DNA from: Helicobacteraceae bacterium
GTDB lineage: Bacteria; Campylobacterota; Campylobacteria; Campylobacterales; SZUA-545
NCBI GenBank assembly: GCA_031286325.1
Contig: JAITUT010000034.1
Location: 1 to 52,880 of the forward strand
Direction: 5' to 3'
Length of the DNA stretch: 52,880 bases
Shown: piece by piece, positions 8,129-16,081 of the stretch
Numbering within the stretch: the stretch's first letter is position 1
Layout of the letters: each line of letters opens with the position of its first letter
The notes under the pieces: model-generated
Told to the model about the DNA's origin: nothing
Databases searched by the model: none
Seen by the model: only the letters and a program-made list of their open reading frames with translations
Position numbers and translations under genes: made by a program

Positions 8129-9112
8129 ATGAAAAAAGGCGCGGCGTTAATAATTTCAATGGTTTTTATACTTTTAATGCTCAGTTTCGCGGCGGTATTT
8201 TACAACCGCACATCAACGGCATTCGCGAGAGCTTCCGCAAAAGACGCGGCTATCAGCGCGAACACATTATTATTTTCATTCGCGAAATCCGCGCTAGACG
8301 AGTTAATAAGGACGATCAAAACCGAAGCCGTAGCGTTTTGCTCTTTCGTTGAAGATAAAAGCGGCTGCCAAGAGGAAATTTTAATAGAAGCTTTTGATAT
8401 TTTATACAAAATTCCGATATTTTTGGATATAGGCGGCTGGCATATATCAATCGCGTGCGCGCCGCAGGGGTTAAAGGTAGATATAAATTCGCTGAAAATT
8501 GAGCCTAAAAGCGACTTAAGCGATCGCGCAAATCCGATCGTGAGGCGCAGAGAAATTGTGGAAAAATTTTTGCGAAACGAATATAAATTATATTCGTCTT
8601 GGCAGTTTTTTGAGCTTTTAGATTTTGTTTTTGACACAACCTCTCAAGTGAATAGTTATTTGCGCGGCGATACTAGATTGAATATCACAAATCCCACATT
8701 AGAGAGAGGACGTATCTCATCGCCTAGAGTTTTACGTTTGATCGCGCGCGATTATGCGGCGAGAACGCACGATGAAGCGGCGTTAAAAATTGAGTGGGAG
8801 GATATATTTACATTTGAAAATCCGGGCGGCAAAATCGACTTTAATAATATGTCAAAAGAATCGTGCGAAATGCTCTTTTACGATATGCCCGATCTATGCG
8901 CGCGCAATCCGGAAAGACGGGCTAGATACGAGGATTTAACCACGCGCTTTAGAGACGCTAACGAGACAATCGCGGATTTTAATCTATTTTTCGGTTTTAA
9001 CCCGAAACTAAATTGCCGCGTGGCATATAGATCGCAAAACGCCGATTTGAAATACTCGTTTTATTATGATTCTAATTTAGGCGAAGTAAGCGGTTTTGTA
9101 ATAGGAAATTAG
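8129..9112 (+). CDS. GspK-like minor pseudopilin (type II secretion)
   Basis: A 327-residue protein starting two bases after the previous stop. The N-terminus MKKGAALIISMVFILLMLSF has a short basic leader and a hydrophobic helix, like type IV pilin/pseudopilin signals, without an obvious Glu at +5, as in GspK. The large body, with SAM-like helices (SSWQFFELLDFV...ITNPT...GGKIDFNNMSKESCEML), is typical of GspK, which caps the pseudopilus and recruits substrate. No other type II secretion gene is in the window. Its place directly behind an exported protease suggests a role in presenting or releasing that protease, which is inference. Confidence 0.7.
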   Translation: MKKGAALIISMVFILLMLSFAAVFYNRTSTAFARASAKDAAISANTLLFSFAKSALDELIRTIKTEAVAFCSFVEDKSGCQEEILIEAFDILYKIPIFLDIGGWHISIACAPQGLKVDINSLKIEPKSDLSDRANPIVRRREIVEKFLRNEYKLYSSWQFFELLDFVFDTTSQVNSYLRGDTRLNITNPTLERGRISSPRVLRLIARDYAARTHDEAALKIEWEDIFTFENPGGKIDFNNMSKESCEMLFYDMPDLCARNPERRARYEDLTTRFRDANETIADFNLFFGFNPKLNCRVAYRSQNADLKYSFYYDSNLGEVSGFVIGN

Positions 9113-9181
9113 TCATTTTTTGCAAAAAAGCATTCCTTGCGCAACGTCCTAAAGCTAAAATATTGTTTGACAAGGAATTAA

Positions 9182-9850
9182 TTAACACACCAATTGAAAA
9201 TCGGCAAAACTTTCTAACTTATATTTGTGTAACTGTCTTTCCACATTAGCCTTTAATATATCCATATTCATTAGTTGCCTTACCTGCTGTTCCCAACCGC
9301 TTTCTCCATTAAATTGTTGTTTATCAATCTCGTCCCATTGCGATATAATCTTTTTCGCGTTTTTTATTTCTTGCTCTGCTTCCGCTATCCTGCCGCGCCA
9401 AAATAACGCAAGCGCAATATCCTGAAATAAATCTGATGGATAGGGGTGATGGATTGAATCTTGGGAGGTCTTTTTTAAGAACGCAAGAAATTCTTGACAA
9501 CTGAATGTATCCTTTTGAAGCAAAGAAACTTGTTGTTTCAATCGTTCCGCATAACAGCCAAAATTTTCTTTGTGTTGAACAAGCGTTACCCTGTCCCTCG
9601 CCCCCTTATTATTCAATAAATATGTAGCCGCTCCAAACGCAATAACAGGAAGCTCTATCATCAAGTTATAAATGTGAAAAATCGGCTCATAGTTTATATT
9701 TCCGTAGCGTCTTTGCAAATGTATTCCGCACAAAAACGCTCCATTCCTGCGTATTAACCACATTGGTTTATACTCCTTAAACGCAGGAAAGCGAGAGAGC
9801 CAGTCTTTTGTAATTTGCCTTTTGTCTTTCGTTTCTATTTTCTTATTCAT
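9182..9850 (-). CDS. Unknown protein, putative immunity-type gene
   Basis: A 222-residue soluble protein of unknown family. The preferred start MNKKIETKDKRQITKDW has AAAGG seven bases upstream; a longer frame to 10027 would overlap the neighbouring gene. Recognisable stretches are DWLSRFPAFKEYKPMWLIRR, FLCGIHLQ and YEPIFHIYNL, a pattern I associate with small immunity-like proteins of polymorphic toxin loci, without a family name. The C-terminal half is helical (LALFWRGRIAEAEQEIKNAK). Base composition is AT-rich and GATC-free, unlike the flanks. It is the last of three co-directional genes, each preceded by a related leader sequence. No toxin partner is present. Confidence 0.6.
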   Translation of the reverse strand: MNKKIETKDKRQITKDWLSRFPAFKEYKPMWLIRRNGAFLCGIHLQRRYGNINYEPIFHIYNLMIELPVIAFGAATYLLNNKGARDRVTLVQHKENFGCYAERLKQQVSLLQKDTFSCQEFLAFLKKTSQDSIHHPYPSDLFQDIALALFWRGRIAEAEQEIKNAKKIISQWDEIDKQQFNGESGWEQQVRQLMNMDILKANVERQLHKYKLESFADFQLVC

Positions 9851-9880
9851 TTTCTGCCTTTCTTTTTCTTTGTTTTTCAT
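9851..9880 (-). repeat. Degenerate copy of the leader repeat
   Basis: On the minus strand this 30-base stretch shares ACAAAGAAAAAGAAAGG with the two exact copies at 10292-10328 and 11164-11200, then diverges. It places AAAGG directly before the ATG at 9850, so it serves as that gene's ribosome-binding region. Confidence 0.55.
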
Positions 9881-9993
9881 TGCGATTTTATTCTTTACTC
9901 GTTCAATAATTTCCAAAACATAACCGTCTGACTTAACTTTTACATTATTTTGCTCTACCCGCTCATTTGCGTAGGGAGCTAAATAAAAAGTAG

Positions 9994-10266
9994 CTAATTG
10001 TAATAAAAAGCGTAAATCACAAACCAAACAATTCCCCCCAAAATAACAAACGAAGAAAGAATACCAAACAGAATACGAGCCGTTTTGCGCCCAAACATAT
10101 TTACCCAGCCGTCAATTTTTTTCAAATTGTAGGCTATTCCGCTAACATCGCCAAATATCCAACTCCAATCAAAGATAGAGGCTAACAATCCGCCCACTCC
10201 GATAATTACAAACAATAATCCGAAATAATGCGGATTTGCTGCCAAAAATTCTTTTATCTGTTCCAT
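9994..10266 (-). CDS. Small two-span membrane protein, Imm17-like
   Basis: A 90-residue protein with two hydrophobic segments (YFGLLFVIIGVGGLLASIF and ILFGILSSFVILGGIVWFV) separated by a conserved-looking loop, YNLKKIDGWVNMFGRKTARI. The size, two spans and the GW-N-FGRK-AR loop resemble the Imm17 family of immunity proteins linked to polymorphic toxins, often in Bacteroidota. That match is from memory. It would protect the inner membrane or bind a toxin there. It sits in the GATC-free AT-rich island between two other putative immunity genes, with an exact leader repeat about 26 bases upstream. Confidence 0.55.
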   Translation of the reverse strand: MEQIKEFLAANPHYFGLLFVIIGVGGLLASIFDWSWIFGDVSGIAYNLKKIDGWVNMFGRKTARILFGILSSFVILGGIVWFVIYAFYYN

Positions 10267-10291
10267 TGATTTTTCTTAACCATATTGGTTG

Positions 10292-10328
10292 TTTTCAACC
10301 TTTCTTTTTCTTTGTGGGTTTATTTTAT
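10292..10328 (-). repeat. 37-bp leader repeat, copy 1
   Basis: Identical over 37 bases to 11164-11200 (minus strand core ACAAAGAAAAAGAAAGG). It lies upstream of the 90-residue membrane protein gene. Its purine-rich core contains AAAGG, a possible ribosome-binding site. Confidence 0.85.
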
Positions 10329-10349
10329 TGCTTGGCGAAGGCATTTTCG

Positions 10350-11108
10350 TTAGTCTATCGTTTCGCCTGTAAATTGTTTTAATTCTTTCCAAAACTCCTC
10401 CAAGATTTTTTTCGCCGCGGGTTCTTCAATTTCTCCCCAAGTGCTCCAATTTCTATCAAAACGGTATAATCTATCCCAGCTAACAAACTCGCCTGTCAGT
10501 TTTAAGTCTTTGCAAATTATACCCTCTGTAAATTTTCTCACTTTCGTTTCAAATGTTGTAAGCGGTATGTTATATTCTTTTTTGCAAAGAAAATAACCGT
10601 CTAAAAATGCGCGAAGATACGAAATGTTGTAATAGTCAAAATACATAGGAAAGCGCGCCATTATTCCTATCAGCCATTCTTCGAGCGTACAAGGTCTCTC
10701 TGGAACTGTAAAATAATCAGGTTTTTTCTGCTCTGAAGTCAATTCCGCCGAAGTTTCTCTTAAAATATAGGAAATGGATTCCTGAACGGGAAACTTCTGT
10801 TCATACTCTTTCAAAAAGTCAAAATATTTGTCAAAGAAATCCCGTTCGTCCTCACAAGTGAACGAAATAATGCTTTTGAAATTTCGCGTTCCGATATTGT
10901 CCGCATTGTATTTTTTGCGAGCGTATTCCTCTAATGAGGGAATGGCGTCATATTTTGCTTTAAGCTGTTCTTCGTTTTCAAGTTGCAACAAGACGCCTTC
11001 ATAGCCGAGCAGAAAAGCATTTAACAGCGCGACATTTCGCTGTATGATAAATTCTTTCGGAGAGTTCTCTATTCGCAGTAATATGTCCCAATTTATAAAA
11101 CTTCTCAT
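10350..11108 (-). CDS. Unknown protein, putative immunity-type gene
   Basis: A 252-residue soluble protein of unknown family starting MRSFINWDILLRIE; a longer frame to 11204 would begin inside the leader repeat. The chosen ATG overlaps the stop of a possible 19-residue leader peptide (11105-11164, ATGA overlap) with GAGAGG upstream. The protein is rich in aromatic and acidic residues (CTLEEWLIGIMARFPMYF, EEFWKELKQFTGE) with no enzyme motif, a common look for immunity proteins. GATC-free and AT-rich like its two neighbours. Foreign origin is likely; the function is not established. Confidence 0.6.
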   Translation of the reverse strand: MRSFINWDILLRIENSPKEFIIQRNVALLNAFLLGYEGVLLQLENEEQLKAKYDAIPSLEEYARKKYNADNIGTRNFKSIISFTCEDERDFFDKYFDFLKEYEQKFPVQESISYILRETSAELTSEQKKPDYFTVPERPCTLEEWLIGIMARFPMYFDYYNISYLRAFLDGYFLCKKEYNIPLTTFETKVRKFTEGIICKDLKLTGEFVSWDRLYRFDRNWSTWGEIEEPAAKKILEEFWKELKQFTGETID

Positions 11109-11163
11109 CTCTCTAATTTTCCTCTCTTCGGTTGCGGTTGTCGCGCCGCCGCCTCTGTGTTCA

Positions 11164-11200
11164 TTTTCAACCTTTCTTTTTCTTTGTGGGTTTATTTTAT
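11164..11200 (-). repeat. 37-bp leader repeat, copy 2
   Basis: Exact match to 10292-10328. On the minus strand it runs AAAGAAAAAGAAAGG and then TTGAAA directly before an ATG at 11164 that opens a 19-codon frame. That frame ends at the ATGA overlap with the 252-residue gene. Confidence 0.85.
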
Positions 11201-11322
11201 CCATTTTTTATTTTTAAATTTCTATTTCCCTGTTAGGATAGATTTGACTTGGCGACAAACTAAGACTAATAAACAGCGCGATCTATTATAAATACTTTGT
11301 AAATCCGATCTTAATTAACCCA

Positions 11323-11345
11323 ATAGAACTTCGTTCTATGTTTTT
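11323..11345 (+). terminator. Hairpin with T-run (plus strand)
   Basis: ATAGAAC-TTC-GTTCTAT followed by GTTTTTA. It has the shape of a rho-independent terminator for plus-strand transcription, although no plus-strand gene precedes it in this gap between dam and the immunity genes. It may block antisense transcription into dam. Confidence 0.4.
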
Positions 11346-11395
11346 ATTGTCATAATCTAAAATTGAATCATTTGCTCCTCCAATTCCGTCTTTTA

Positions 11396-12301
11396 TCATA
11401 ATACAACTGCCTGATTTGTAATTAATAATTCTGTTAAAAAACCTCTTTTTTCCGGATTTGAATTAATACTTCTTTTCGCGCCAACTCTTTTAATTGTGAA
11501 GTCTGAAAACAGATCATCAAAAAAGTTATCCTCTTTATTTTTACCTTTCACGTCAGAATTGCTTAAAATCCAACTATGCCCCAACTTATCCAATTTGCCG
11601 CAAAATTTTTTGAGTCTAATTTGCTCCTCATCATCAAATTCGTCCTTTGCGTAAGAATTGAAACTTGACGTTTCGCTTAACGGTTTATATGGCGGGTCGA
11701 AATAAAATAAGGTATTTGAGCTTACATAATTAAGCGTTTGCTCAAAATCTCCGCACAGTAATTCCACTTTTTGCAAGGCTTCGCTTACTGCCAAAATGTT
11801 TGATTTATCGCAAATAGTCGGTTTTTTGTAACTCCCCATTGGAACATTAAATTCATTTTTGCGATTTACTCTATACAGTCCGTTAAAACAAGTTCGATTC
11901 AAAAAAATAAATAACGCGGAATGTGTTGCTTGCTCTTGTTGTCTTTTATTAAAAAGTTCTCTTTTTTGGTAATAATATTCTTTTTTTTCTTCTGCGGAAT
12001 CGTCCAATAAATGATATTCATTTTGTAATACATCTAAAATCGAAACAAGTTCTTTCGGCGTTGATTGTATTGTTTTGTAGGTATTTATCAAATCCTCATT
12101 TATGTCGTTCGCCACGACTTTTTTCAATTGTGAAAATTCGTTCAGTACCCAAAAAAGAACCGCGCCGCTACCAACAAAAGGCTCAACATAGGTCTCAATA
12201 GCCGAGTTTGGCAGGTTTTTCTCAATCTCTGAAATCAATTGAGTTTTGCCTCCCGCCCATTTTAGGAATGGTTTTGCGCGATCAAAAGCGAAACTTTTCA
12301 T
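11396..12301 (-). CDS. dam: Dam-type DNA adenine methyltransferase (D12 class)
   Basis: A 301-residue N6-adenine methylase of the Dam/DpnM family. FLKWAGGKTQL is the SAM-binding motif I, YVEPFVGSGAVLFW follows, and FYFDPPYKPL is the DPPY catalytic motif IV. Family members methylate GATC. The start at 12301 overlaps the ridA stop by ATGA; a frame starting at 12316 (MRGFD) would overlap further. The gene is AT-rich and nearly GATC-free, while the chromosome around it is GATC-saturated, which suggests it arrived with the island to its left. It appears to use ridA for transcription and translational coupling. No restriction partner lies next to it. Confidence 0.88.
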   Translation of the reverse strand: MKSFAFDRAKPFLKWAGGKTQLISEIEKNLPNSAIETYVEPFVGSGAVLFWVLNEFSQLKKVVANDINEDLINTYKTIQSTPKELVSILDVLQNEYHLLDDSAEEKKEYYYQKRELFNKRQQEQATHSALFIFLNRTCFNGLYRVNRKNEFNVPMGSYKKPTICDKSNILAVSEALQKVELLCGDFEQTLNYVSSNTLFYFDPPYKPLSETSSFNSYAKDEFDDEEQIRLKKFCGKLDKLGHSWILSNSDVKGKNKEDNFFDDLFSDFTIKRVGAKRSINSNPEKRGFLTELLITNQAVVL

Positions 12302-12669
12302 ATCAAAGCCACGCACTCCATTTCAATCAGCGCGTTTCTCGGCAACTCTTTGACTGCGACCGTGCTGCGCGCGGGCTTGTGATCGCCCAAAAATTCAGCG
12401 TAAAGCGCGTTAACCGCCTCGAAATCGGCGATATTGACGAGAAACAAAGTCGTTTTGACGATCTTGCCCACGCCGCTGCCGCTCGCGTCCAAAACCGCCG
12501 CGATATTCGCGAAAACCTGCCGCGCTTGATCTTCTACGCCGCCCGCGGCAAACTCGCCCGCAGGCGTCAAAGCGATCTGCCCGCTTGTGAAAACAAATCC
12601 GTTCGCGACTAACGCCTGCGAATAAGCGCCGATCGCTTGCGGTGCGTTGTGTGTGGAAATTTTGCGCAT
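12298..12669 (-). CDS. ridA: RidA family enamine/imine deaminase
   Basis: A 123-residue YjgF/YER057c/UK114 protein. It has the standard start IGAYSQALVANGFVFTSGQIAL, the core VFANIAAVLDASGSG, and the C-terminal ARSTVAVKELPRNALIEMECVAL carrying the conserved Arg that binds the carboxylate of enamine intermediates. RidA hydrolyses reactive 2-aminoacrylate produced by PLP enzymes. Composition is GATC-rich, so it belongs to the host chromosome. The downstream dam gene overlaps its stop. An AGGAGG-like ribosome-binding site precedes the start. Confidence 0.93.
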   Translation of the reverse strand: MRKISTHNAPQAIGAYSQALVANGFVFTSGQIALTPAGEFAAGGVEDQARQVFANIAAVLDASGSGVGKIVKTTLFLVNIADFEAVNALYAEFLGDHKPARSTVAVKELPRNALIEMECVALI

Positions 12670-12689
12670 AAATCCTCCTTAAACTAGCA

Positions 12690-13199
12690 TTAAATCCCGA
12701 AATTTAGGCAAAACGCGAGCGAAATTTGATGAACTCGGTCAAATTTGAAGCCCTCGTCAAACGATCCGAATGCTTTCAAATAGCGGTAGCCCAACTCCAT
12801 TTGCATATTTTGGTAGCGATCGTCTAGCAAAATCACGCCGATCGCCGCGCCTGCTAATGTCGCCGACTCGCTTTCGGGCTGGGTTTTATAGCGTATTTTG
12901 GCTCTGCCGCCTTCCAAACCCAAATATGTGTTAATTTTACGATCGGCGCGATTTACCACTTGCGCCGAAAGCGACGCGTAAGTCGAGTCCTTTTCAATGC
13001 CAAAGTCTTCGTAAGCGCCGAAAACGCGCCAGCTTTCGCCCTCATAGCCCAGCACGCCGCCCGCGCCATAAGCGCGTTTATCGTTAGTTTGCCGCTCATA
13101 CGATCCGTTTTGAAAGTTGATCGCGCCGCGCGCGCCGACTAGGACGCCGCCAGCGTTCGCGAGGCTAATTGCCGCTAATAAAATAACTAGGAATTTCAC
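12690..13199 (-). CDS. Small outer-membrane beta-barrel-like protein
   Basis: A 169-residue exported protein with a signal peptide (MKFLVILLAAISLANA) and alternating hydrophobic/polar strands ending in an aromatic-rich C-terminus (HQISLAFCLNFGI). This suggests a small eight-strand barrel of the OmpA/OmpW size class. The start is GTG, overlapping the gatB stop (TAGTG). No specific family recognised. Being coupled to gatB on the minus strand probably reflects genome compaction more than function. Confidence 0.65.
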   Translation of the reverse strand: MKFLVILLAAISLANAGGVLVGARGAINFQNGSYERQTNDKRAYGAGGVLGYEGESWRVFGAYEDFGIEKDSTYASLSAQVVNRADRKINTYLGLEGGRAKIRYKTQPESESATLAGAAIGVILLDDRYQNMQMELGYRYLKAFGSFDEGFKFDRVHQISLAFCLNFGI

Positions 13200-14629
13200 T
13201 ACCCGATCCTCTGTTTTAATAATTCATTCACTTTCGCGGGGTTCGCTTTGCCGCCGCTCGCTTTCATCGCTTGACCCACTAGGAAGCCAAAGAGTTTTGC
13301 CTCGCCAGCTTTGTAACGATCCACGCTCGCGCCGTTTTCCGCTAAAACTTTGTCGATCGCGGCTAAGATCGCGCCGTCGTCGCTGACTTGTTTCAACCCC
13401 AATTTGTCGATCGCGCAGTCAGCTTCGCCGCCGTTTTCAAATATGTAATCAAGCACATCTTTCGCGGCTTTCGCGCTAATCGTGGAATCTTCTATCCGCG
13501 CGATGAGCGACGCCAAAACCCGCGCGGGGACGGGTGAATTTTCTATGGTTTTTTGCGCTTTGTTGAGCCTGCCCAAAAGCTCCGTAGTCGTCCAAGCAAC
13601 CGCGTTTTTGGGCGAGATTTTTGCCGTCATCAGCTCCTCAAAAAACCGCGCCAATTCAATCTCCGCCGTTAAAACGAGCGCGTCATACGCGCTTAAACCC
13701 CACTCTTTAATGTAGCGATCACGCTTTTGATCGGGCAATTCGGGCAGATCGCGCGCCGCCGCCAAAAATTCATCGTCCAACTCCACAGGCAATAGATCGG
13801 GGTCTGGGAAATAACGATAATCCGCCGATTCTTCCTTGCCGCGCATTGAGCGCGTCTCGTTTTTCGCGCTGTCGTAAAGGCGCGTCTCTTGGTAAATTTT
13901 CTCGTCGTAGAGTCCGTCGAGCCACGCCTCTTTTTGCCGCTCCACTTCGTATTCGATCGCTTTCGCGATAAATTTAAAGCTATTTAGGTTTTTGATCTCC
14001 ACGCGCGTATAAAGTTTTAGATCGCCTTTGGGGCGGATCGATACATTCGCGTCGCAACGAAACGATCCCTCTTGCATATTTGCGTCGCTAATGCCGAGAT
14101 AACGCACGATCGCGTGCAGCTTTTTGAGATAACGCACCGCCTCGTCGACGTTTCTCATATCAGGCTCGCTGACGATTTCAAGCAGCGGCGTGCCCGCGCG
14201 GTTCAAATCCACTTTGGAGATCGCGCCGTCGTGGATATTCTTGCCCGCGTCCTCCTCCAAATGCGCGCGCGTGATTCCGATTTTTTTCTGCGATCCGTCG
14301 TCAAAATCTATCATCAGCGATCCCGTTTCTACGATCGGGTGAGGTAATTGGCTGATTTGGTAGCCCTTGGGCAAATCGGGGTAAAAGTAATTTTTGCGAT
14401 CAAAGACGCTGCGTTTATGCACTTTCGCGCCGATCGCTTCGCCAAAGAGCGCGGCTTTTCTAAACGCCTCTTTATTCGGCGCGGGCAGAGCGCCCGGCAA
14501 AGCGAGGCAAGTCGGGCACGTGTGGGCGTTCGCCTCATCGCCGAAGCTTGTCGCGCACGAGCAAAACATCTTTGTTTTTGTGTTTAACTGGGTATGAACT
14601 TCAAGACCTATAATCGTTTCAAATTCCAT
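13199..14629 (-). CDS. gatB: Aspartyl/glutamyl-tRNA amidotransferase subunit B
   Basis: A 476-residue subunit of GatCAB, which amidates Asp-tRNA(Asn) and Glu-tRNA(Gln) in bacteria lacking the matching synthetases, as Campylobacterota do. Signatures: [29 protein letters not shown] with CPTC (zinc site), [28 protein letters not shown] and [10 protein letters not shown], then the C-terminal helical YqeY-like tail. Normal length. GatA and GatC are not nearby. Confidence 0.97.
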   Translation of the reverse strand: MEFETIIGLEVHTQLNTKTKMFCSCATSFGDEANAHTCPTCLALPGALPAPNKEAFRKAALFGEAIGAKVHKRSVFDRKNYFYPDLPKGYQISQLPHPIVETGSLMIDFDDGSQKKIGITRAHLEEDAGKNIHDGAISKVDLNRAGTPLLEIVSEPDMRNVDEAVRYLKKLHAIVRYLGISDANMQEGSFRCDANVSIRPKGDLKLYTRVEIKNLNSFKFIAKAIEYEVERQKEAWLDGLYDEKIYQETRLYDSAKNETRSMRGKEESADYRYFPDPDLLPVELDDEFLAAARDLPELPDQKRDRYIKEWGLSAYDALVLTAEIELARFFEELMTAKISPKNAVAWTTTELLGRLNKAQKTIENSPVPARVLASLIARIEDSTISAKAAKDVLDYIFENGGEADCAIDKLGLKQVSDDGAILAAIDKVLAENGASVDRYKAGEAKLFGFLVGQAMKASGGKANPAKVNELLKQRIG

Positions 14630-14866
14630 TTATGTCCTTGTCTTTTAACGTTTTTTGGCAACAAATTAAGTTGCCGCAACGTCCTTTCAGAAACTTGCCC
14701 GCATAGCGAGAACGCCTAGTATTATACCACTAGCGATCCTTGAAAGACGCCCGCGTCCGCGCCTACTACGCTAAACTTCTCCGAGCGTAATCTCATTCGC
14801 TTTTCGCGGGAGCAAAGCTTTTCTCTGAGCAAAGGCTGAGTTTTTATGCGGATTTTCCGTCAATTA

Positions 14867-14882
14867 TAATTAGGCATAATTA
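14867..14882. promoter_or_regulatory. Candidate metalloregulator operator, TAATTA-N4-TAATTA
   Basis: Two TAATTA half sites separated by GGCA, each itself palindromic, embedded in a 9-base direct repeat ATAATTAGG at 14866-14874 and 14876-14884. It lies 27 bases upstream of the ZrgA-like gene, inside the expected promoter. Zinc-uptake operons of this type are usually repressed by a Fur-family regulator (Zur), whose boxes are AT-rich inverted repeats. The match is by position and shape only. Confidence 0.4.
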
Positions 14883-14909
14883 GGTTAAAATTCTCAAAAA
14901 GGAAACAGA

Positions 14910-15410
14910 ATGAGAAAATTATTTTTGATTGCGGCGATCGGGGTTGCGTTATTCGCGCGCGACGCGGACAAAGACCACAAAAATCACGCCGCCCACGAAC
15001 ACGGCAAAGCGACGCTTAACGTCGCCGCGGAGGATTCAAATGTTAATGCGATACTTGAGTCGCCGCTCGCGAACTTTATCTCTTTTGAGAGCGAGCCTAA
15101 AACGCAGGCGGAAAAAGACGAATTCGCCAAAATGGAGGCGGCGATGAAAAATGGGGATTTTTTCGTCTTTCCCGCCGCGGCGAAGTGCAAACTGGGGGAG
15201 GCTTCTGTGAATGCGGACTTCGGCGATCACGGCGATCTTGAAGCCAGTTTTGACTTTGTCTGCGAAAATCCTGACAAATTAAGCGGTATGAAAGTAGAGC
15301 TCTTCAAAATTTTTCCAAATTTGGGCGAAATAGAGGCGAGTATCGTTACCAAAGCGAAAGGGCAAAAAGCCGCCAAACTCACCGCGAAAAAGAACGAGAT
15401 CAAATTTTGA
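14910..15410 (+). CDS. ZrgA-like periplasmic zinc-binding protein (DUF2796)
   Basis: A 166-residue exported protein. After the signal peptide (MRKLFLIAAIGVALFA) comes a histidine-rich segment, DKDHKNHAAHEHGKATLNVA, the typical metal-binding start of DUF2796/ZrgA proteins, which deliver zinc to a dedicated ABC transporter. The later KCKLGEASVNADF and HGDLEASFDFVCENP also fit the family. AAGGA ribosome-binding site. First gene of a four-gene operon with overlapping starts: ZrgA-like, ATPase, permease, DUF3299. The same set occurs in Pseudomonas and Vibrio as a zinc-starvation operon. Confidence 0.85.
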   Translation: MRKLFLIAAIGVALFARDADKDHKNHAAHEHGKATLNVAAEDSNVNAILESPLANFISFESEPKTQAEKDEFAKMEAAMKNGDFFVFPAAAKCKLGEASVNADFGDHGDLEASFDFVCENPDKLSGMKVELFKIFPNLGEIEASIVTKAKGQKAAKLTAKKNEIKF

Positions 15411-16081
15411 GTCAAGCCGCCGCCGTTACGCTGAGCAACATCGCTTTCGCGTGGCGGGGCTCTGATCCTGTACTAAAAATCGCGAATTTCACGGCGGCGC
15501 AAGGCGAGAGACTATTTATTTCGGGCAAAAGCGGCAGCGGCAAAAGCACGCTTTTAGGTTTGATCGCGGGCGTGCTTACGCCAAATGAAGGCGAGGCGAT
15601 CGTCTGCGGCGCAAACCTCAATTCGCTCTCCGCCGCGAAGCGCGATCTGTTCCGCGCGGCGAAGATCGGCTACATCTTCCAGCAATTCAACCTCATAGGC
15701 TACCTTTCAATTTTAGAAAATGTGCTGTTGCCGCGCGGCTTTTCGCTAGATCGCAGAGGCGCGATCGGCGAAGCGGAGGAGCTTTTATCAAGGCTTGGAC
15801 TCGCCGAAAATCTATGGCGCAAAAAAGCCGCGAATTTCTCGGTCGGTCAACAGCAGCGAGTCGCGGCGGCGCGGGCTTTAATTGGCTCGCCGCCGATCTT
15901 GATCGCAGACGAGCCCACAAGCGCCCTTGACTACGACATCAAAGAGGACTTTTTACGCCTTTTATTTGACGAGTGCGATCGCGCGGCTTCGACTTTGCTT
16001 TTTGTGAGCCACGATCGCGAGTTGGCGCGGCGGTTTTCACGCGAGGTGAAACTCGCGGAAATTAACGAGGCTTCGCGATGA
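15407..16081 (+). CDS. ABC transporter ATP-binding protein of the ZrgA zinc system
   Basis: A 224-residue ATPase of the LolD/MacB type. Walker A GKSGSGKST, Q-loop YIFQQFNLIG, signature NFSVGQQQRVAAARAL, Walker B PPILIADEPTSALD and the switch histidine in LFVSHDREL are all present. The start is TTG overlapping the previous stop (TTGA). It powers the FtsX-like permease encoded next. By context it serves zinc uptake together with the DUF2796 protein. Confidence 0.92.
   Translation: MSQAAAVTLSNIAFAWRGSDPVLKIANFTAAQGERLFISGKSGSGKSTLLGLIAGVLTPNEGEAIVCGANLNSLSAAKRDLFRAAKIGYIFQQFNLIGYLSILENVLLPRGFSLDRRGAIGEAEELLSRLGLAENLWRKKAANFSVGQQQRVAAARALIGSPPILIADEPTSALDYDIKEDFLRLLFDECDRAASTLLFVSHDRELARRFSREVKLAEINEASR

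Noticed and set aside
9178-11319. TTAATTAAC at 9178-9186 and 11311-11319 as island end repeats
   Set aside because: Nine AT-rich bases in AT-rich DNA are easily found by chance, and dam, outside the pair, looks part of the same island.
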